A stretch of DNA of 64,000 bases from Pengzhenrongella sp031582905 (GTDB lineage Bacteria; Actinomycetota; Actinomycetes; Actinomycetales; Cellulomonadaceae), in contig NZ_CP133990.1 in NCBI RefSeq assembly GCF_031582905.1, positions 1,736,001-1,800,000 of the forward strand. Reading direction: 5' to 3'. The notes under the pieces are model-generated. The model had not been told where the DNA came from. It was given only the letters and a program-made list of their open reading frames with translations, and made no database searches. The translations under genes and the position numbers were made by a program. Below are positions 26,972 to 36,615 of the stretch, piece by piece. Each line of letters begins with the position of its first letter. The first letter of the stretch is position 1.

Positions 26972-27823
26972 TCACCGCGGGTCGGCGAGCAGGTCACGCA
27001 GCGACAGCGGTGCGCGACCGGTGAGGTGCTCGACGTCGTCGGTCAGCACGGCCATCTCCGCCCGAGCGATCGCGGTGTAGGTCGAGACCCACGCGTCGAC
27101 CTGCCACGCGGGCGCGCTGAGGACGGCGCGGGACGCGTACGCCTCGCCCACCGTCTCGGGCTCGTAGCGCATCGGCCGACCGGCGACCTCGGTGACGGTG
27201 CGGGCGACGTCGGCCAGGCCGAGGGCGGCGGGACCGGTCAGCGTGTACGTCCGCCCGCGGTGCGCCTCGGGGTCGCGGAGGACGGCGGTCGCGGCACGGG
27301 CGACGTCCACCCGGGCGACCGCACCGACGACGCCGTCCCCGGCCGGGCCCCGCAGCACGCCGTCGTCGTCGGCGAACTCCGGCAGGACGTCGAGGTAGAG
27401 GCTGTCCCGGAGCACGGTGTGCGCGAGGCCGGACGACCGCAGGTGCTCCTCGGTGACCCAGTGGTCGCGCGCGAGGGTGAAGGTGGCGTCGGGGGCGGCG
27501 CCGACGAACGACGTGTAGACGACGTGGCCCACCCCGGCCGCCGCGGCGGCGTCGACCACGGTGCGGTGCTGCGCCAGGCGGTCCTCGCTCTCCCCGGCCG
27601 AGACGAGGAGCAGCACGTCGACGCCGTGGAACGCGGCCCGGCACGCCGCGGCGTCGGCGTAGGTGGCCACGACGACGTCGGTGCCGGGCAGCGCGGGGGC
27701 GCGTGCCGCGTCGCGCACCACGAGCCGCAGCCCGGGCCCGGACCCGGCCAGCGCGCGGGCGACCATCCCGCCCACGTGCCCGGTGGCGCCCGTCACCGCG
27801 AGGCACGGCCCGGCGGGCGTCAT
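26972..27823 (-). CDS. NmrA-like NAD(P)-binding oxidoreductase
   Basis: 283 residues, atypical short-chain dehydrogenase fold: nucleotide-binding GATGHVGGMVARALAG at the start, LVVRDAARAP, VDVLLLVSAGESEDRLAQH, VVYTSFVGAAPDATF, and a conserved LRDSLYLDVLPEF segment. Related to QorB/NmrA proteins, which act as quinone reductases or redox sensors. No catalytic YxxxK is evident, in keeping with the NmrA group. Complete and clean frame; downstream of the EAL-DUF1059 pair on the same strand. Confidence 0.85.
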   Translation of the reverse strand: MTPAGPCLAVTGATGHVGGMVARALAGSGPGLRLVVRDAARAPALPGTDVVVATYADAAACRAAFHGVDVLLLVSAGESEDRLAQHRTVVDAAAAAGVGHVVYTSFVGAAPDATFTLARDHWVTEEHLRSSGLAHTVLRDSLYLDVLPEFADDDGVLRGPAGDGVVGAVARVDVARAATAVLRDPEAHRGRTYTLTGPAALGLADVARTVTEVAGRPMRYEPETVGEAYASRAVLSAPAWQVDAWVSTYTAIARAEMAVLTDDVEHLTGRAPLSLRDLLADPR

Positions 27824-27859
27824 GAGAGCACCGTGGCGGACGTCGTCATGACCGGTCCG

Positions 27860-28042
27860 TCACGCGGCCGTGTGGATGGCCGCCCGGATGCGGGCGATGA
27901 GGTCGTCCGCCATCTGCGGCTCCGTGAGGCCGTGGGCGTGCTGGGCGTGCACGGTGCACACCGCGATCATCTCGTCCTCGCTGTCGACGCGGATCACGGC
28001 GCCGCAGCCGGGGACGACGTCCCCGCAGGCGTACTCCTTCAT
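27860..28042 (-). CDS. DUF1059 small protein
   Basis: 60 residues, nearly all of it a DUF1059 domain: MKEYACGDVVPGCGAVIRVD, then a central Glu/His-rich part and IRAAIHTAA at the end. The two cysteines (positions ~6 and 13) are typical. The ATG at 28042 has GAGGAGA upstream and overlaps the stop of the EAL gene (ATGA), so the two are translationally coupled. Function unknown. Confidence 0.85.
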   Translation of the reverse strand: MKEYACGDVVPGCGAVIRVDSEDEMIAVCTVHAQHAHGLTEPQMADDLIARIRAAIHTAA

Positions 28043-29448
28043 GCTGTCTCCTCCTGTGTCGTCGGTCCTGCCCGGGTGATCGGTGGTCGGGCGGGGGCCA
28101 GGTCGGCGTCGGTCCGCACGGCGCCCGCGGCGAGCTCCGCGAGGCGCAGCACGAGGCGCTCCGGGCGCAGGATGCCCAGGTACCGCCCGTAGGCGTCGCC
28201 GCAGACGATCGGGTCGAACCGCGTGGCCGGCGGGCGGGTCATCGCGCGGGTCGCGACGTCGGTGAGCTCGGCGGTGTCGGTGGCGCGCAGGCTGACCGCG
28301 ACGACGTCCGGCGGTGCGTCCCCGGCTGCGGGCGAGCCATCGGCGGGCCCGCGGCGCACGAGGCACACCGCTCGGTCGTGCCGGTCGACCACGACGACCA
28401 GGTCGTGCCTCGGTGCGGCGAACGGCTGTGTCGAGGACAGCAGGTCCTCGTCCGAGATCGTGGCGGTCCGCTCGACCAGCCCGGCGACGGTGTGCGCTCG
28501 TTCGCTGCGGCGGGCGAGGTCGCGGATCGTGGCGGCCATCTCGGGTGGCAGGGAGGCCCAGCCGGGGCCGGGCCGCCCGAACAGCCAGCCCTGGGCGAGC
28601 GGGATCCCGAGCCGGACGAAGGCCTCCAGCTCCTCCGGGCGCTCGACACCCTCGACGATGAGGACGGCGTCCAGACGCCCGGCGAAGGCACCGAGGAGCT
28701 CGGTGACGGCGAGCTTGATCTCGTCGCGGTCGGCGTGGTCCACGAGGGCGCGGTCGATCTTGACCATCTCGGGCCGGATGAGGGCGACCTGCTGGAGGCC
28801 CGAGTACCCGGTCCCCGCGTCGTCCAGGGCGACCACGGCTCCCTTGCCCCGCGCGAGGTCGAGCAGCGCCGTGAGCGGCTCGTACTCGTCGACGCGGACG
28901 TGCTCCGTGAGCTCGAGGACGAGGCGGCGCAGGTCGGCGGCCGAGGTGAGCACGTCATGGAGCTCGGGTTCGCACAGCAGGTGCGGGCTGACGTTGACCG
29001 TGAGGAAGCAGTCCGCCGGGACGTCGGGCAGCACCGCGATCGCGGCGCGCAGCACGCGTGCCTCGAGGCGAGCGCCGACACCGGCGCGGTCGGCGGCGGC
29101 GAACCAGCGGTCGGGCGTGACGCCGGCCGGGTGGTCGAACCGGGCGAGCGCCTCGTAGCCGGCGACCACACCGCGACGCAGGTCGACGATGGGCTGGAAG
29201 ACCAGGCGGGGCTGCGTGGCGTCGTCGAGCACCTCGGCCAGCGCGCGGTCCCGGTCGAGGTGCGACGGCAGTGCGGCGTCGGGCGCGGACCGGGCGGTCG
29301 GCACGGCCGGGACACCGGCTGCTCGGGCAGCGGCTGCTCGGGCAGCGTCGGCACGGGCAGCGTCGGCACGGGCAGCGTCGGCACGGACACCGTGGGCCGG
29401 CACCACGGCGAGGGGTGAGCGCTCGTCCGGCACCGTTCCCCCCGTCAC
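28039..29448 (-). CDS. EAL-domain cyclic-di-GMP phosphodiesterase with C-terminal sensor region
   Basis: 469 residues, clean frame, soluble. The EAL domain spans ~65-305: FQPIVDLRRGVVAGYEALAR, TVNVSPHLL, LELTEH, LDDAGTGYSGLQQ, KIDRALV and EGVERPEEL. The site residues look complete although DDAGTG replaces the usual DDFGTG. The remaining ~160 residues resemble the DUF-type/CBS-like C-terminal module seen in other actinobacterial EAL proteins. The N-terminus has a perfect 15-bp triple repeat (29341-29385, product ADAAR). GTG 29448 is chosen because AGGAG stands 5 nt upstream. The stop overlaps the DUF1059 start. Confidence 0.85.
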   Translation of the reverse strand: MTGGTVPDERSPLAVVPAHGVRADAARADAARADAARAAAARAAGVPAVPTARSAPDAALPSHLDRDRALAEVLDDATQPRLVFQPIVDLRRGVVAGYEALARFDHPAGVTPDRWFAAADRAGVGARLEARVLRAAIAVLPDVPADCFLTVNVSPHLLCEPELHDVLTSAADLRRLVLELTEHVRVDEYEPLTALLDLARGKGAVVALDDAGTGYSGLQQVALIRPEMVKIDRALVDHADRDEIKLAVTELLGAFAGRLDAVLIVEGVERPEELEAFVRLGIPLAQGWLFGRPGPGWASLPPEMAATIRDLARRSERAHTVAGLVERTATISDEDLLSSTQPFAAPRHDLVVVVDRHDRAVCLVRRGPADGSPAAGDAPPDVVAVSLRATDTAELTDVATRAMTRPPATRFDPIVCGDAYGRYLGILRPERLVLRLAELAAGAVRTDADLAPARPPITRAGPTTQEETA

Positions 29449-29754
29449 CGTCGCTCCTGTCCGAGTGCCGAACCCTGTGCCGGTCGACGCCGTCGCCGAC
29501 CGCACCGATGTCGGCCCCATGGGCGTCACCGGGGGACGCACACGATCGCGTCGACTGGACGGTAGACCACGGTGAGCACGGCGTCCCATCGACCGGCGCG
29601 GTGGTCGCATGAGAAGTCCCTCCTCACACGCCGTCACGCCCCGCTGTGCGGAAGGTGTTCCACGCGGGTAACGAACCCGCACCGTGCCCGACACGTGGGC
29701 TTCGTAGCGTCGACGCAGCGGCCCACCCCGGGGCCGAGCGCACCAGGAGGACCG
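29449..29754. promoter_or_regulatory. divergent regulatory region of the nirB operon
   Basis: 306 bp between the EAL and nirB starts, with no credible ORF. It holds GCGGGT-N5-ACCCGC (29664-29680), a 6-bp-arm inverted repeat 75 bp before the nirB ATG, and right beside it GGAA-N4-TTCC (29650-29661). Either could be an operator for nitrogen or redox control. I cannot match them to a known regulator; they do not fit the GlnR box well. Confidence 0.4.
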
Positions 29755-32419
29755 ATGCCCTCGTCCGACACCGCACCGCCCGCGCCCGCCGCACCGCCCG
29801 CGCCCCTCGACACCCTCGAGAGCCCCGGCGGTCCGGCGGCCTTCCGCCGGCTCGTCGTCGTCGGCGGCGGGATGGTCGCCCAGCGCCTCGTGGAGGCGGT
29901 GCGGGACCGCGACGCCGGCGGCGACTGGCACGTGACGGTGCTCGCGGAGGAGCCGCGTGCCCCGTACGACCGGGTCGCGCTGACGTCGTACTTCTCCGGT
30001 CGTGATCCCGAGGACCTGTCCCTGGGGACGCCCGACCTGTGGGCCGACCCGCGGGTGACGCTCGTCCGCGGTGCCCCGGTGGTCGAGCTGGACCGGACCG
30101 CTCGCACCGTCCGGGTCGCCGACGGGCGCACCTGGACGTACGACGAGCTGGTCATGGCCACCGGGTCGAGCGCCGCGATGCCGCCCATCGAGGGCAACGA
30201 CCTGCCCGGTGTCTTCGTCTACCGCACCATCGACGACGTCGCCGCGCTGCGCGGCTGGGTCGAGGAGCAGGCGTCGAGCGGTCGCCGGGTGCGTGGCGCG
30301 GTCATCGGCGGCGGGCTGCTCGGGCTCGAGGCGGCCGGCGCGCTGCAGGCGCTCGGAGCGGCGTGCACCGTCATCCAGTCCGGGACGCACCTCATGTCGG
30401 CGCAGGTCGACCTGGGTGGGGGCGAGGCGTTGCGGCGTCTCATCAACCGCCTCGGCGTCGCCGTGCGGGTCAGCACCGTGACCGAGCGGATGCGGCCGAA
30501 CCGGCGGGGGACCGTGGGGCGACTGGACTTCGCCGACGGCGGGCGCCTCGACGTCGACGTCGTCGTCGTCGCGACCGGTGTCCGTCCGCGGGACGAGCTC
30601 GCCCGGGCCGCCGGCCTGGCGACCGGTGCCCGCGGGGGCGTCGTCGTCGACGACGCGTGCCGCACCGCCGACCCGCACGTGTGGGCCGCGGGCGAGGTCG
30701 CCTGCATCGACGGCGCCTGCATCGGGCTGGTCGCGCCCGGGTACGCGATGGCCGAGGTCGTCGTCGACCGCCTGATGGGAGGGAGCGCGACCTTCCCCGG
30801 CGCGGACACCGCGACCAAGCTCAAGCTCTCCGGCGTCGACGTCGCGAGCTTTGGTGACGCGTTCGCCACGACACCCGGTGCGCTCGAGCTCGTGCACTCC
30901 GACCCGGTCGCCGGGATCTACAAGAAGCTCGTGCTCTCCGACGACGCGCGCACCCTGCTCGGCGGCGTCCTGGTGGGCGACGCGTCGGGCTACGCGAGCC
31001 TTCGCCCCATGGTCGGCCGTGAGCTGCCGGGGGACCCGTCGGCGTACCTGCTCCCGGAGGGCGCCGGCAGCGCACCGGTGGGTGGCGACCTGCCCGACGA
31101 CGCCACGGTGTGCTCGTGCAACAACGTCACCGCCGGCACCGTGCGCGGCGCCGTGACCGACCACGCCTGCACGGACCTTACGTCGGTCAAGGCCTGCACC
31201 CGGGCCGGGACGAGCTGCGGGTCGTGCCTGCCGCTGGTCAAGAAGCTCGTCGGCGCCGAGCTCACCCGCGCCGGGGTCAGCGTCTCGAACGCCCTCTGCG
31301 AGCACTTCGCCATGTCGCGTCGCCAGCTGTTCGACGCCGTCCGGGTGACCGGGCTGCGGACGTTCAGCGAGATCGTCGAGCGGCACGGCACCGGGCGCGG
31401 GTGCGACATCTGCAAGCCGGTCGTCGCCTCGATCCTGTCCTCGCTCGACGGCGGCCACGTCCTCGAGGGCGAGCGCGCGGCGCTGCAGGACACCAACGAC
31501 CACGTGATGGCGAACCTGCAGAAGGACGGCTCCTACTCGGTCGTCCCGCGGATCCCGGGAGGCGAGATCACCCCCGAGGGGCTGCTCGTCATCGGGCAGG
31601 TCGCCCAGGACTACGGGCTCTACACGAAGATCACCGGCGGCCAGCGGATCGACATGTTCGGTGCCCGCATCGACCAGCTGCCCGGCATCTGGAAGCGCCT
31701 GGTCGACGCCGGGTTCGAGTCCGGGCACGCCTACGGCAAGTCGCTGCGCACCGTGAAGTCGTGCGTCGGGTCGACGTGGTGCCGCTACGGCGTGCAGGAC
31801 TCGGTGGGGCTCGCGGTCGCGCTCGAGCTGCGGTACCGCGGCCTGCGCAGCCCGCACAAGTTCAAGCTCGGCGTCTCGGGGTGCGCTCGCGAGTGCGCCG
31901 AGGCCCGCGCCAAGGACGTCGGCGTCATCGCGACCGACAACGGGTGGAACGTGTACGTCGGCGGCAACGGGGGTTCACCCCCGGCACGCCCAGCTGCTCG
32001 CCGAGGACCTCGACACCGAGACCCTGGTGCGCACCATCGACCGCTACCTCATGTACTACATCCGCACCGCCGACCGCCTGCAGCGCACCGCGGCCTGGAT
32101 GGAGGAGGTCGAGGGCGGCCTCGAAGGCGTCCGTGCGGTGGTCATGGACGACAGCCTCGGCATCGCCGCCGACCTCGACGCGAGCATGGCGCGCCACGTG
32201 GACGTGTACGAGGACGAGTGGAAGGCCACCCTGGAGGACCCGGAGAAGCTCAGCCGCTTCGCGTCGTTCGTCAACGCGCCCGACACCCCCGACCCGTCGC
32301 TCGCCTACGTCGCCGAGCGGGGTCAGGCCCGGCCGGCGACCGAGGCCGAGCGGGTCACCACTGCCGGCCCGGGCGGCCCCGTGGTCATCGCCGGCACCAC
32401 GCTGGCGGTGCGGTCGTGA
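29755..32419 (+). CDS. nirB: nitrite reductase (NADH) large subunit (two frameshifts)
   Basis: Cytoplasmic enzyme reducing nitrite to ammonia with NADH. About 888 residues after repair, close to E. coli NirB. Order: FAD/NAD(P)H reductase (~30-420; LVVVGGGMVAQRLVEA, VIGGGLLGLEAAGAL), two [2Fe-2S] BFD-like segments (VCSCNNVTAGTV, CTRAGTSCGSC; then GRGCDICKP), ferredoxin-like half (~560-630) and the siroheme/[4Fe-4S] site (KSCVGSTWCRYG ~668, SGCARECAEA ~709). Two bases are missing a few nt apart, in the GGGGG and CCCCC runs at 31969-31983, where GGFTPRHAQ is expected. ATG 29755 has AGGAGG upstream. First gene of a five-gene coupled operon. Confidence 0.93.
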
Positions 32420-32943
32420 GCGCGGCGGTCAGCGTGGGGGTGCACGCGGCGGTGCACGCGGGAACCTGGACAGCGGTGTGCCGGCTCGGTGACCTGGCGC
32501 GCGAGCGCGGCGCGGCGGCGCTGCTGGACGGCGAGCAGGTCGCCCTGTTCCGCCTCGCGGACGACACCGTGCTGGCCGTGCAGCAGCGCGACCCGTTCAG
32601 CGGCGCGCACGTGATGTCGCGCGGCATCGTCGGCAGCCGGGGCGACGTGCCGACGGTGGCGTCGCCCATGTACAAGCAGGTGTTCGACCTGCGCACCGGT
32701 CGCTGCCTGGACGCCGTCGGGCGGGAGCCGCAGGACCTGCGGACGTGGCCGGTGCGGCTCGACGGTGACGTCGTGCTGGTGGGCGGGGCACCGGCAGCAC
32801 CGCCTGGTGCCGGACCTGTGCCCGCCGAGTCTGTGCCGGCCGACTCCGTGCCGGCCGGGCCTGTGCCCGCCGACTCTGTGCCGCCCGCACCCGTGCCGGC
32901 CGCACCCGCGCCGGCCGGACCCGGAGCCGGGGTGGCACCGTGA
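32416..32943 (+). CDS. nirD: nitrite reductase (NADH) small subunit
   Basis: 175 residues. The first ~125 are the NirD Rieske-like fold: WTAVCRLGDLARERGAAALL, VALFRLADDTVLAVQQRDPF, GIVGSRGDVPTVASPMYKQV, FDLRTGRCLD. The cluster-binding Cys/His pairs of true Rieske proteins are absent, as usual for NirD. A 40-residue tail of 5-residue Val-Pro-Ala repeats (VPADSVPAGPVPADS) is appended and has no counterpart in E. coli NirD. The GTG start overlaps the nirB stop by 4 nt and the stop overlaps the next start. Confidence 0.9.
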   Translation: MSAAVSVGVHAAVHAGTWTAVCRLGDLARERGAAALLDGEQVALFRLADDTVLAVQQRDPFSGAHVMSRGIVGSRGDVPTVASPMYKQVFDLRTGRCLDAVGREPQDLRTWPVRLDGDVVLVGGAPAAPPGAGPVPAESVPADSVPAGPVPADSVPPAPVPAAPAPAGPGAGVAP

Positions 32944-34336
32944 CGACGCTGCTGGGCGTCGACCTGACCGGGCGCACGGTGCTCGTCGCCGGCGGCGGCC
33001 CGGTCGCGGCCCGCCGGGTGCACGGGCTGCTCGCCGAGGGCGCGGACGTCCGCGTGGTCGCCACGGCGCTCTGCGAGGACCTCGCCGAGCTCGCCGCGGT
33101 GGGCGCCGTGCGGTGGCGCTGCGACGAGGTCACCGAGGACGACCTGGACGGGGCGTGGCTCGTGCACACCGCAACCGGCGACGCCGCCGTCGACCGAGAG
33201 GTCGCCGCGTGGGCGGACCGGCGGCGCGTGTGGTGCGTGACTGCGGGCGACGTCGCGGTCGGGTCCGCCCGTACCCCTGCGGTGACCCGCGCGGGCGACG
33301 TCGTCGTCGGCGTGGTGTCCGACGGCGCCCCCGACCCGGGCCGCAGCCGCGCGGTCCTCCGGTCGGTCGCCGAGCACATGCGCTCGGGCGGCGCCGACCT
33401 GCGCCGCCGCCGACCCGCCGTCGGCGCGGGTGCGACGGGGAGCGCGGACGGGCAGACGCCGGAACGGGGGCCCGGGGAGGGCGGGTCGTCCTCGTCGGCG
33501 GCGGCCCCGGCGCGGTCGACCTGCTGACCCTGCGGGGCCGTCGGGCGCTGGCCGAGGCGGACGTCGTGGTGACGGACCGACTCGGGCCGACCGCGGTGCT
33601 CGACGAGCTGGCGTCCGACGTCGAGGTGGTCGACGTCGGCAAGACGCCCGGCCACCACCCGGTGCCTCAGCACGAGATCAACAGGATCCTCGTGGAGCAC
33701 GCGCAGCGCGGGCGGACCGTCGTGCGCCTCAAGGGTGGCGACCCCTTCGTGTACGGGCGCGGCGGTGAGGAGGTGCTCGCATGCCGGGCGGCCGGTGTGC
33801 CGGTCGAGGTGGTCCCCGGGATCAGCAGCGCGTTGGCGGTCCCGGCGGCGGCGGGCATCCCGTTGACCCACCGCGGCACGGTCGCCGCGTTCCACGTCGT
33901 CAACGGGCACGACGGTCTCGACGGCGCGGCGCGGCTCGTGGTGCGCGAGGGGACGGCGACCCTCGTCGTCCTCATGGGCGTCTCGGGGCTGGGTGAGATG
34001 GTCGCCGACCTGCTCGCGGACGGCGCGGACCCGGCCACGCCGGTCGCGATCGTCGAGAACGGCGCGACGCCCCGGCAGCGGGTGACGCGGGCGCGCCTGG
34101 ACGGCGTCGTGGAGCGCGCCCAGGACTTGGGTGTCCGGGCGCCCGCGGTGATCGTCGTCGGGCACGTGGCGGCGGCGGACCTCCTGCTCGCCACGCCGGA
34201 CGCGCCGCTCACGCCGGACGCTCTCGCCACGCCCGACGCCTCCACCGCGCCGGACGCCTCCATCGCGCCGGACGCGTCCACCACGCCGGACGCCCGGACC
34301 ACGCCGGGGACCGACCGCGACACAATGGTCCCGTGA
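32940..34336 (+). CDS. cysG: siroheme synthase: precorrin-2 dehydrogenase fused to uroporphyrinogen-III methyltransferase (frameshifted)
   Basis: About 465 residues after repair, in CysG order. N-terminal NAD-binding precorrin-2 dehydrogenase (~1-160; VLVAGGGPVAARRV). C-terminal SUMT domain (~180-420; VLVGGGPGAVDLLTLRG, VDVGKTPGHHPVPQHEIN, LKGGDPFVYGRGGEE, GTVAAFHVVNGHD). It turns uroporphyrinogen III into sirohydrochlorin; the iron step may be shared with the CbiX homologue downstream. One base is missing in the G-rich stretch 33470-33483, between the domains. The last ~45 residues are TPDAS-type 18-bp repeats (34197-34300). The starts and stops on both sides overlap by 4 nt. Confidence 0.92.
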
Positions 34337-35612
34337 CCGAGCCCATCGCCCAGACCATGGCGGGCTGCGTGGTCCTCGTGACGGCGGACCGCCGCTCGGC
34401 CGAGCTCGGCGCCGCACTGGGCCGCCGCGGCGCGGTGATCCGGCACGCCCCCGCGCTGAGCATGGTTCCCAACGAGGACGACGCGCGGCTCATCGCGGCC
34501 ACGCGGGCGCTGCTGGACGACCCGCCGGACATCGTCGTCGTCACGACCGGCATCGGGTTCCGCGGCTGGATCGAGGCCGCGGACGCCGTCGGTCTCGCCG
34601 AGTCGCTCACCGCGGTGCTGTCGCGGGCGCGGATCGTGGCCCGCGGCCCCAAGGCGCGCGGGGCGATCCAGGCCGCCGGCCTGCAGGCCGACTGGGTCGC
34701 GGAGTCCGAGACGTCCGTCGAGATCGCCGAGGCGCTGCTCGACGACGGCGTCGACGGGCTGAACATCGCCGTGCAGCACCACGGCGCGGGTTCCGACGGC
34801 CTCGACGAGGCGTTCCGTGCCGCGGGCGCCCGCGTGCACAGCCTCGTCGTCTACCGGTGGGGCCCGCCGCCCGACCCGGCCGTGCTGGCCGCCTCGGTGC
34901 GCGCGGTCGCCGCGGGGGAGATCGACGCGGTCGTGTTCACGTCGGCGCCCGGGTCGGCCGCCTGGCTCGCCGCGGCCGACGCCGCCGGGGTCGGCGAGGC
35001 CGTCGTCGAGCGGCTGCGCTCGGGGCGGACCGTGGCGGCGGCGGTCGGCCCGACGACGGCGCGACCGCTCGTCGACCGCGGGGTCGAGCCGCTCGTCCCG
35101 GACCGCGGCCGGCTCGGATCTCTCGTGCGCGCGCTCGTCGGCCACTACGGCGGACTGCAGGTGCTGACCACGAGCGCCGGGCCGCTGCAGGTGCACGCGG
35201 GCGCCGCGGTCCTGGACGGGCGTGTCCTGGCGCTGTCGCCCAGCGCGCTCGAGGTGCTGCGGCTGCTCGCGTCGCGTCGCGGCGACGTCGTCACCCGCGC
35301 CGAGGTCCTCGCGGCGCTCCCGGGGAGTCGCAGGACCCGCACGCCGCCGAGGTCGCGGTCGCGCGGCTGCGCGACGCGTCCGGGAGCCGGGACCTCATCC
35401 GCACCGTCGTCAAGCGGGGCTACCGGCTCGAGGTGTGCCACCCGGACGAGGTCGCGGTGCGTGACCCGGGCGAGGCCGCGGTGCGTGACCCGGCCGAGTC
35501 CGCGACGCGTGAACCGGCCGAGTCCGCCGCGCGCAAGCCGTCCGGTGACGAGGTCCCCACCGTCCCGGCGACCGAGCCGGCTCTGCACCCCGCGAGGAGC
35601 GGCCATGTCTGA
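34333..35612 (+). CDS. hemD: uroporphyrinogen-III synthase fused to winged-helix DNA-binding domain (frameshifted)
   Basis: About 426 residues after repair. HemD fold at ~10-260: VVLVTADRRSAELGAALGRR, DIVVVTTGIGFRGWIEAAD, VQHHGAGSDGLDEAFRAAGA, VYRWGPPPDP, AVVFTSAPGSAAWL. Residues ~290-375 are an OmpR-type winged helix (ALSPSALEVLRLLASRRGDV; after the break HAAEVAVARLRDASGSRDLI, TVVKRGYRLEV). One base is missing from the GGGG run at 35322-35325. The C-terminal ~50 residues are 8-residue repeats (AVRDPGEA, AVRDPAES, ATREPAES). The enzyme feeds siroheme synthesis. The DNA-binding half could let it regulate the operon; this fusion is known in actinobacteria, the target here is inferred. Confidence 0.88.
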
Positions 35613-36345
35613 CCTCACCCCGTCGGCGGCCGGTGCTCCGGTGCTCGTCGGCTGCTCGCACGGCACCGACAGCGTCGCGGGGCGCGCCGCGATCCGCTCC
35701 ATCGTCGAGGGCGTGCGCCGCGCCCAGCCGACGCTGGACGTGCGCGAGGCGTTCGTCGACGTCCAGACGCCCGAGGTCGCGGACGTCGTGGCCGACTCGC
35801 TGACCGATGCCGGTGCGGCGGTCGTCGTGCCGTTGCTCCTCTCGGCCGGCTTCCACGTGCACGTCGACATCGCGCAGGCCGTCGCACCGGACGGTGCCTG
35901 CGCGTCCGGCGCGCTCGGTCCGGACCCGCGCCTCGTGGCCGTCCTGGTCGACCGGCTGAACGCCGCTGGCGCCGGCCCGGGGGACGCCGTCGTGCTCGCC
36001 GCTGCCGGGTCGTCCGACGCGCGCGCGGCCGAGGCCGTCGAGGAGGTCGCCGCCGGTCTGCGGGCGGCGTGGCCGCACGGCGCCGTCGTCGTCGGCTACG
36101 GCGCGGGGGCGACGCCGTCGGTGCCCGACGCCGTCGCGACGGCCCGCACGCTCGGCGAGCGCGTCGTCATCGCGTCCTACCTGCTCGCGCCGGGCTTCTT
36201 CCACGACCGACTGCTGGCGGCGGGGGCCGACGTCGTCACGGAGCCGCTCGCCCCCGACGACCGCCTCGTCGAGATCGTCGTCGACCGCTACCGGTCCGGC
36301 GCAGCGGCGCTCACGCGGGGCCATGCGGGCGCGGGACGTCCCTGA
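35605..36345 (+). CDS. sirohydrochlorin chelatase (CbiX/SirB family)
   Basis: 246 residues, clean frame. Two CbiX-like halves: LVGCSHGTDSVAGRAAIRSI at the start with the metal-binding His, LLLSAGFHVHVDIAQAV, then VVLAAAGSSDARAAEAVEEV and IASYLLAPGFFHDRLLAAGA with a second His. It inserts iron into sirohydrochlorin (or cobalt in B12 pathways); in this operon ferrochelation for NirB siroheme is the likely job. Its ATG overlaps the hemD stop by 8 nt, with GAGGAG just before. Last gene of the operon. Confidence 0.88.
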   Translation: MSDLTPSAAGAPVLVGCSHGTDSVAGRAAIRSIVEGVRRAQPTLDVREAFVDVQTPEVADVVADSLTDAGAAVVVPLLLSAGFHVHVDIAQAVAPDGACASGALGPDPRLVAVLVDRLNAAGAGPGDAVVLAAAGSSDARAAEAVEEVAAGLRAAWPHGAVVVGYGAGATPSVPDAVATARTLGERVVIASYLLAPGFFHDRLLAAGADVVTEPLAPDDRLVEIVVDRYRSGAAALTRGHAGAGRP

Positions 36346-36366
36346 GCCGATCCTGCGGTCCCGCGC
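36329..36366 (+). terminator. terminator stem-loop at the end of the nitrite/siroheme operon
   Basis: GCGCGGGAC (36329-36337) pairs with GTCCCGCGC (36358-36366), a 9-bp stem that spans the chelatase stop codon. The rest of 36367-36600 holds no ORF that I trust and is presumably the promoter/leader of the RNase J gene. Confidence 0.5.
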
Positions 36367-36615
36367 TCACGGCATGTCCTGCGGCGCGGCCGGACCCTCC
36401 CGCACGTGCCGCCCGGTAGGCTCGCCTCATCGCCACCGGTCGGCAGGCCGGACCACCGCCGCCGCACCCGTGCCCGGCGCGCGGGTCCGAGCGCCGACCG
36501 GGCAGCGACCACGACCTGAGACACCCGCATCACCGAGCCGCACCGCACCCGGTGCCGCCCGCCCGCTCGACCCGACGGCAGCGCCCCGCGCCGCCCCCAG
36601 ATGGAGGCTCGATCC

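Noticed and set aside
29640..29700. A GlnR box upstream of nirB
   Set aside because: GTAAC and nearby half-sites are present but the spacing and second half do not fit the known GlnR consensus.
28039..31857. A minus-strand frame extending 800 codons beyond the EAL gene
   Set aside because: The extension is antisense to nirB and rich in Arg/Gly/Asp/Val; it is the mirror of high-GC third positions. AGGAG supports GTG 29448 as the start.
31960..31985. Programmed frameshifting in nirB
   Set aside because: Two separate bases are missing within about 12 bp, in a G run and a C run, with no slippery heptamer or downstream structure; error is the simpler reading.
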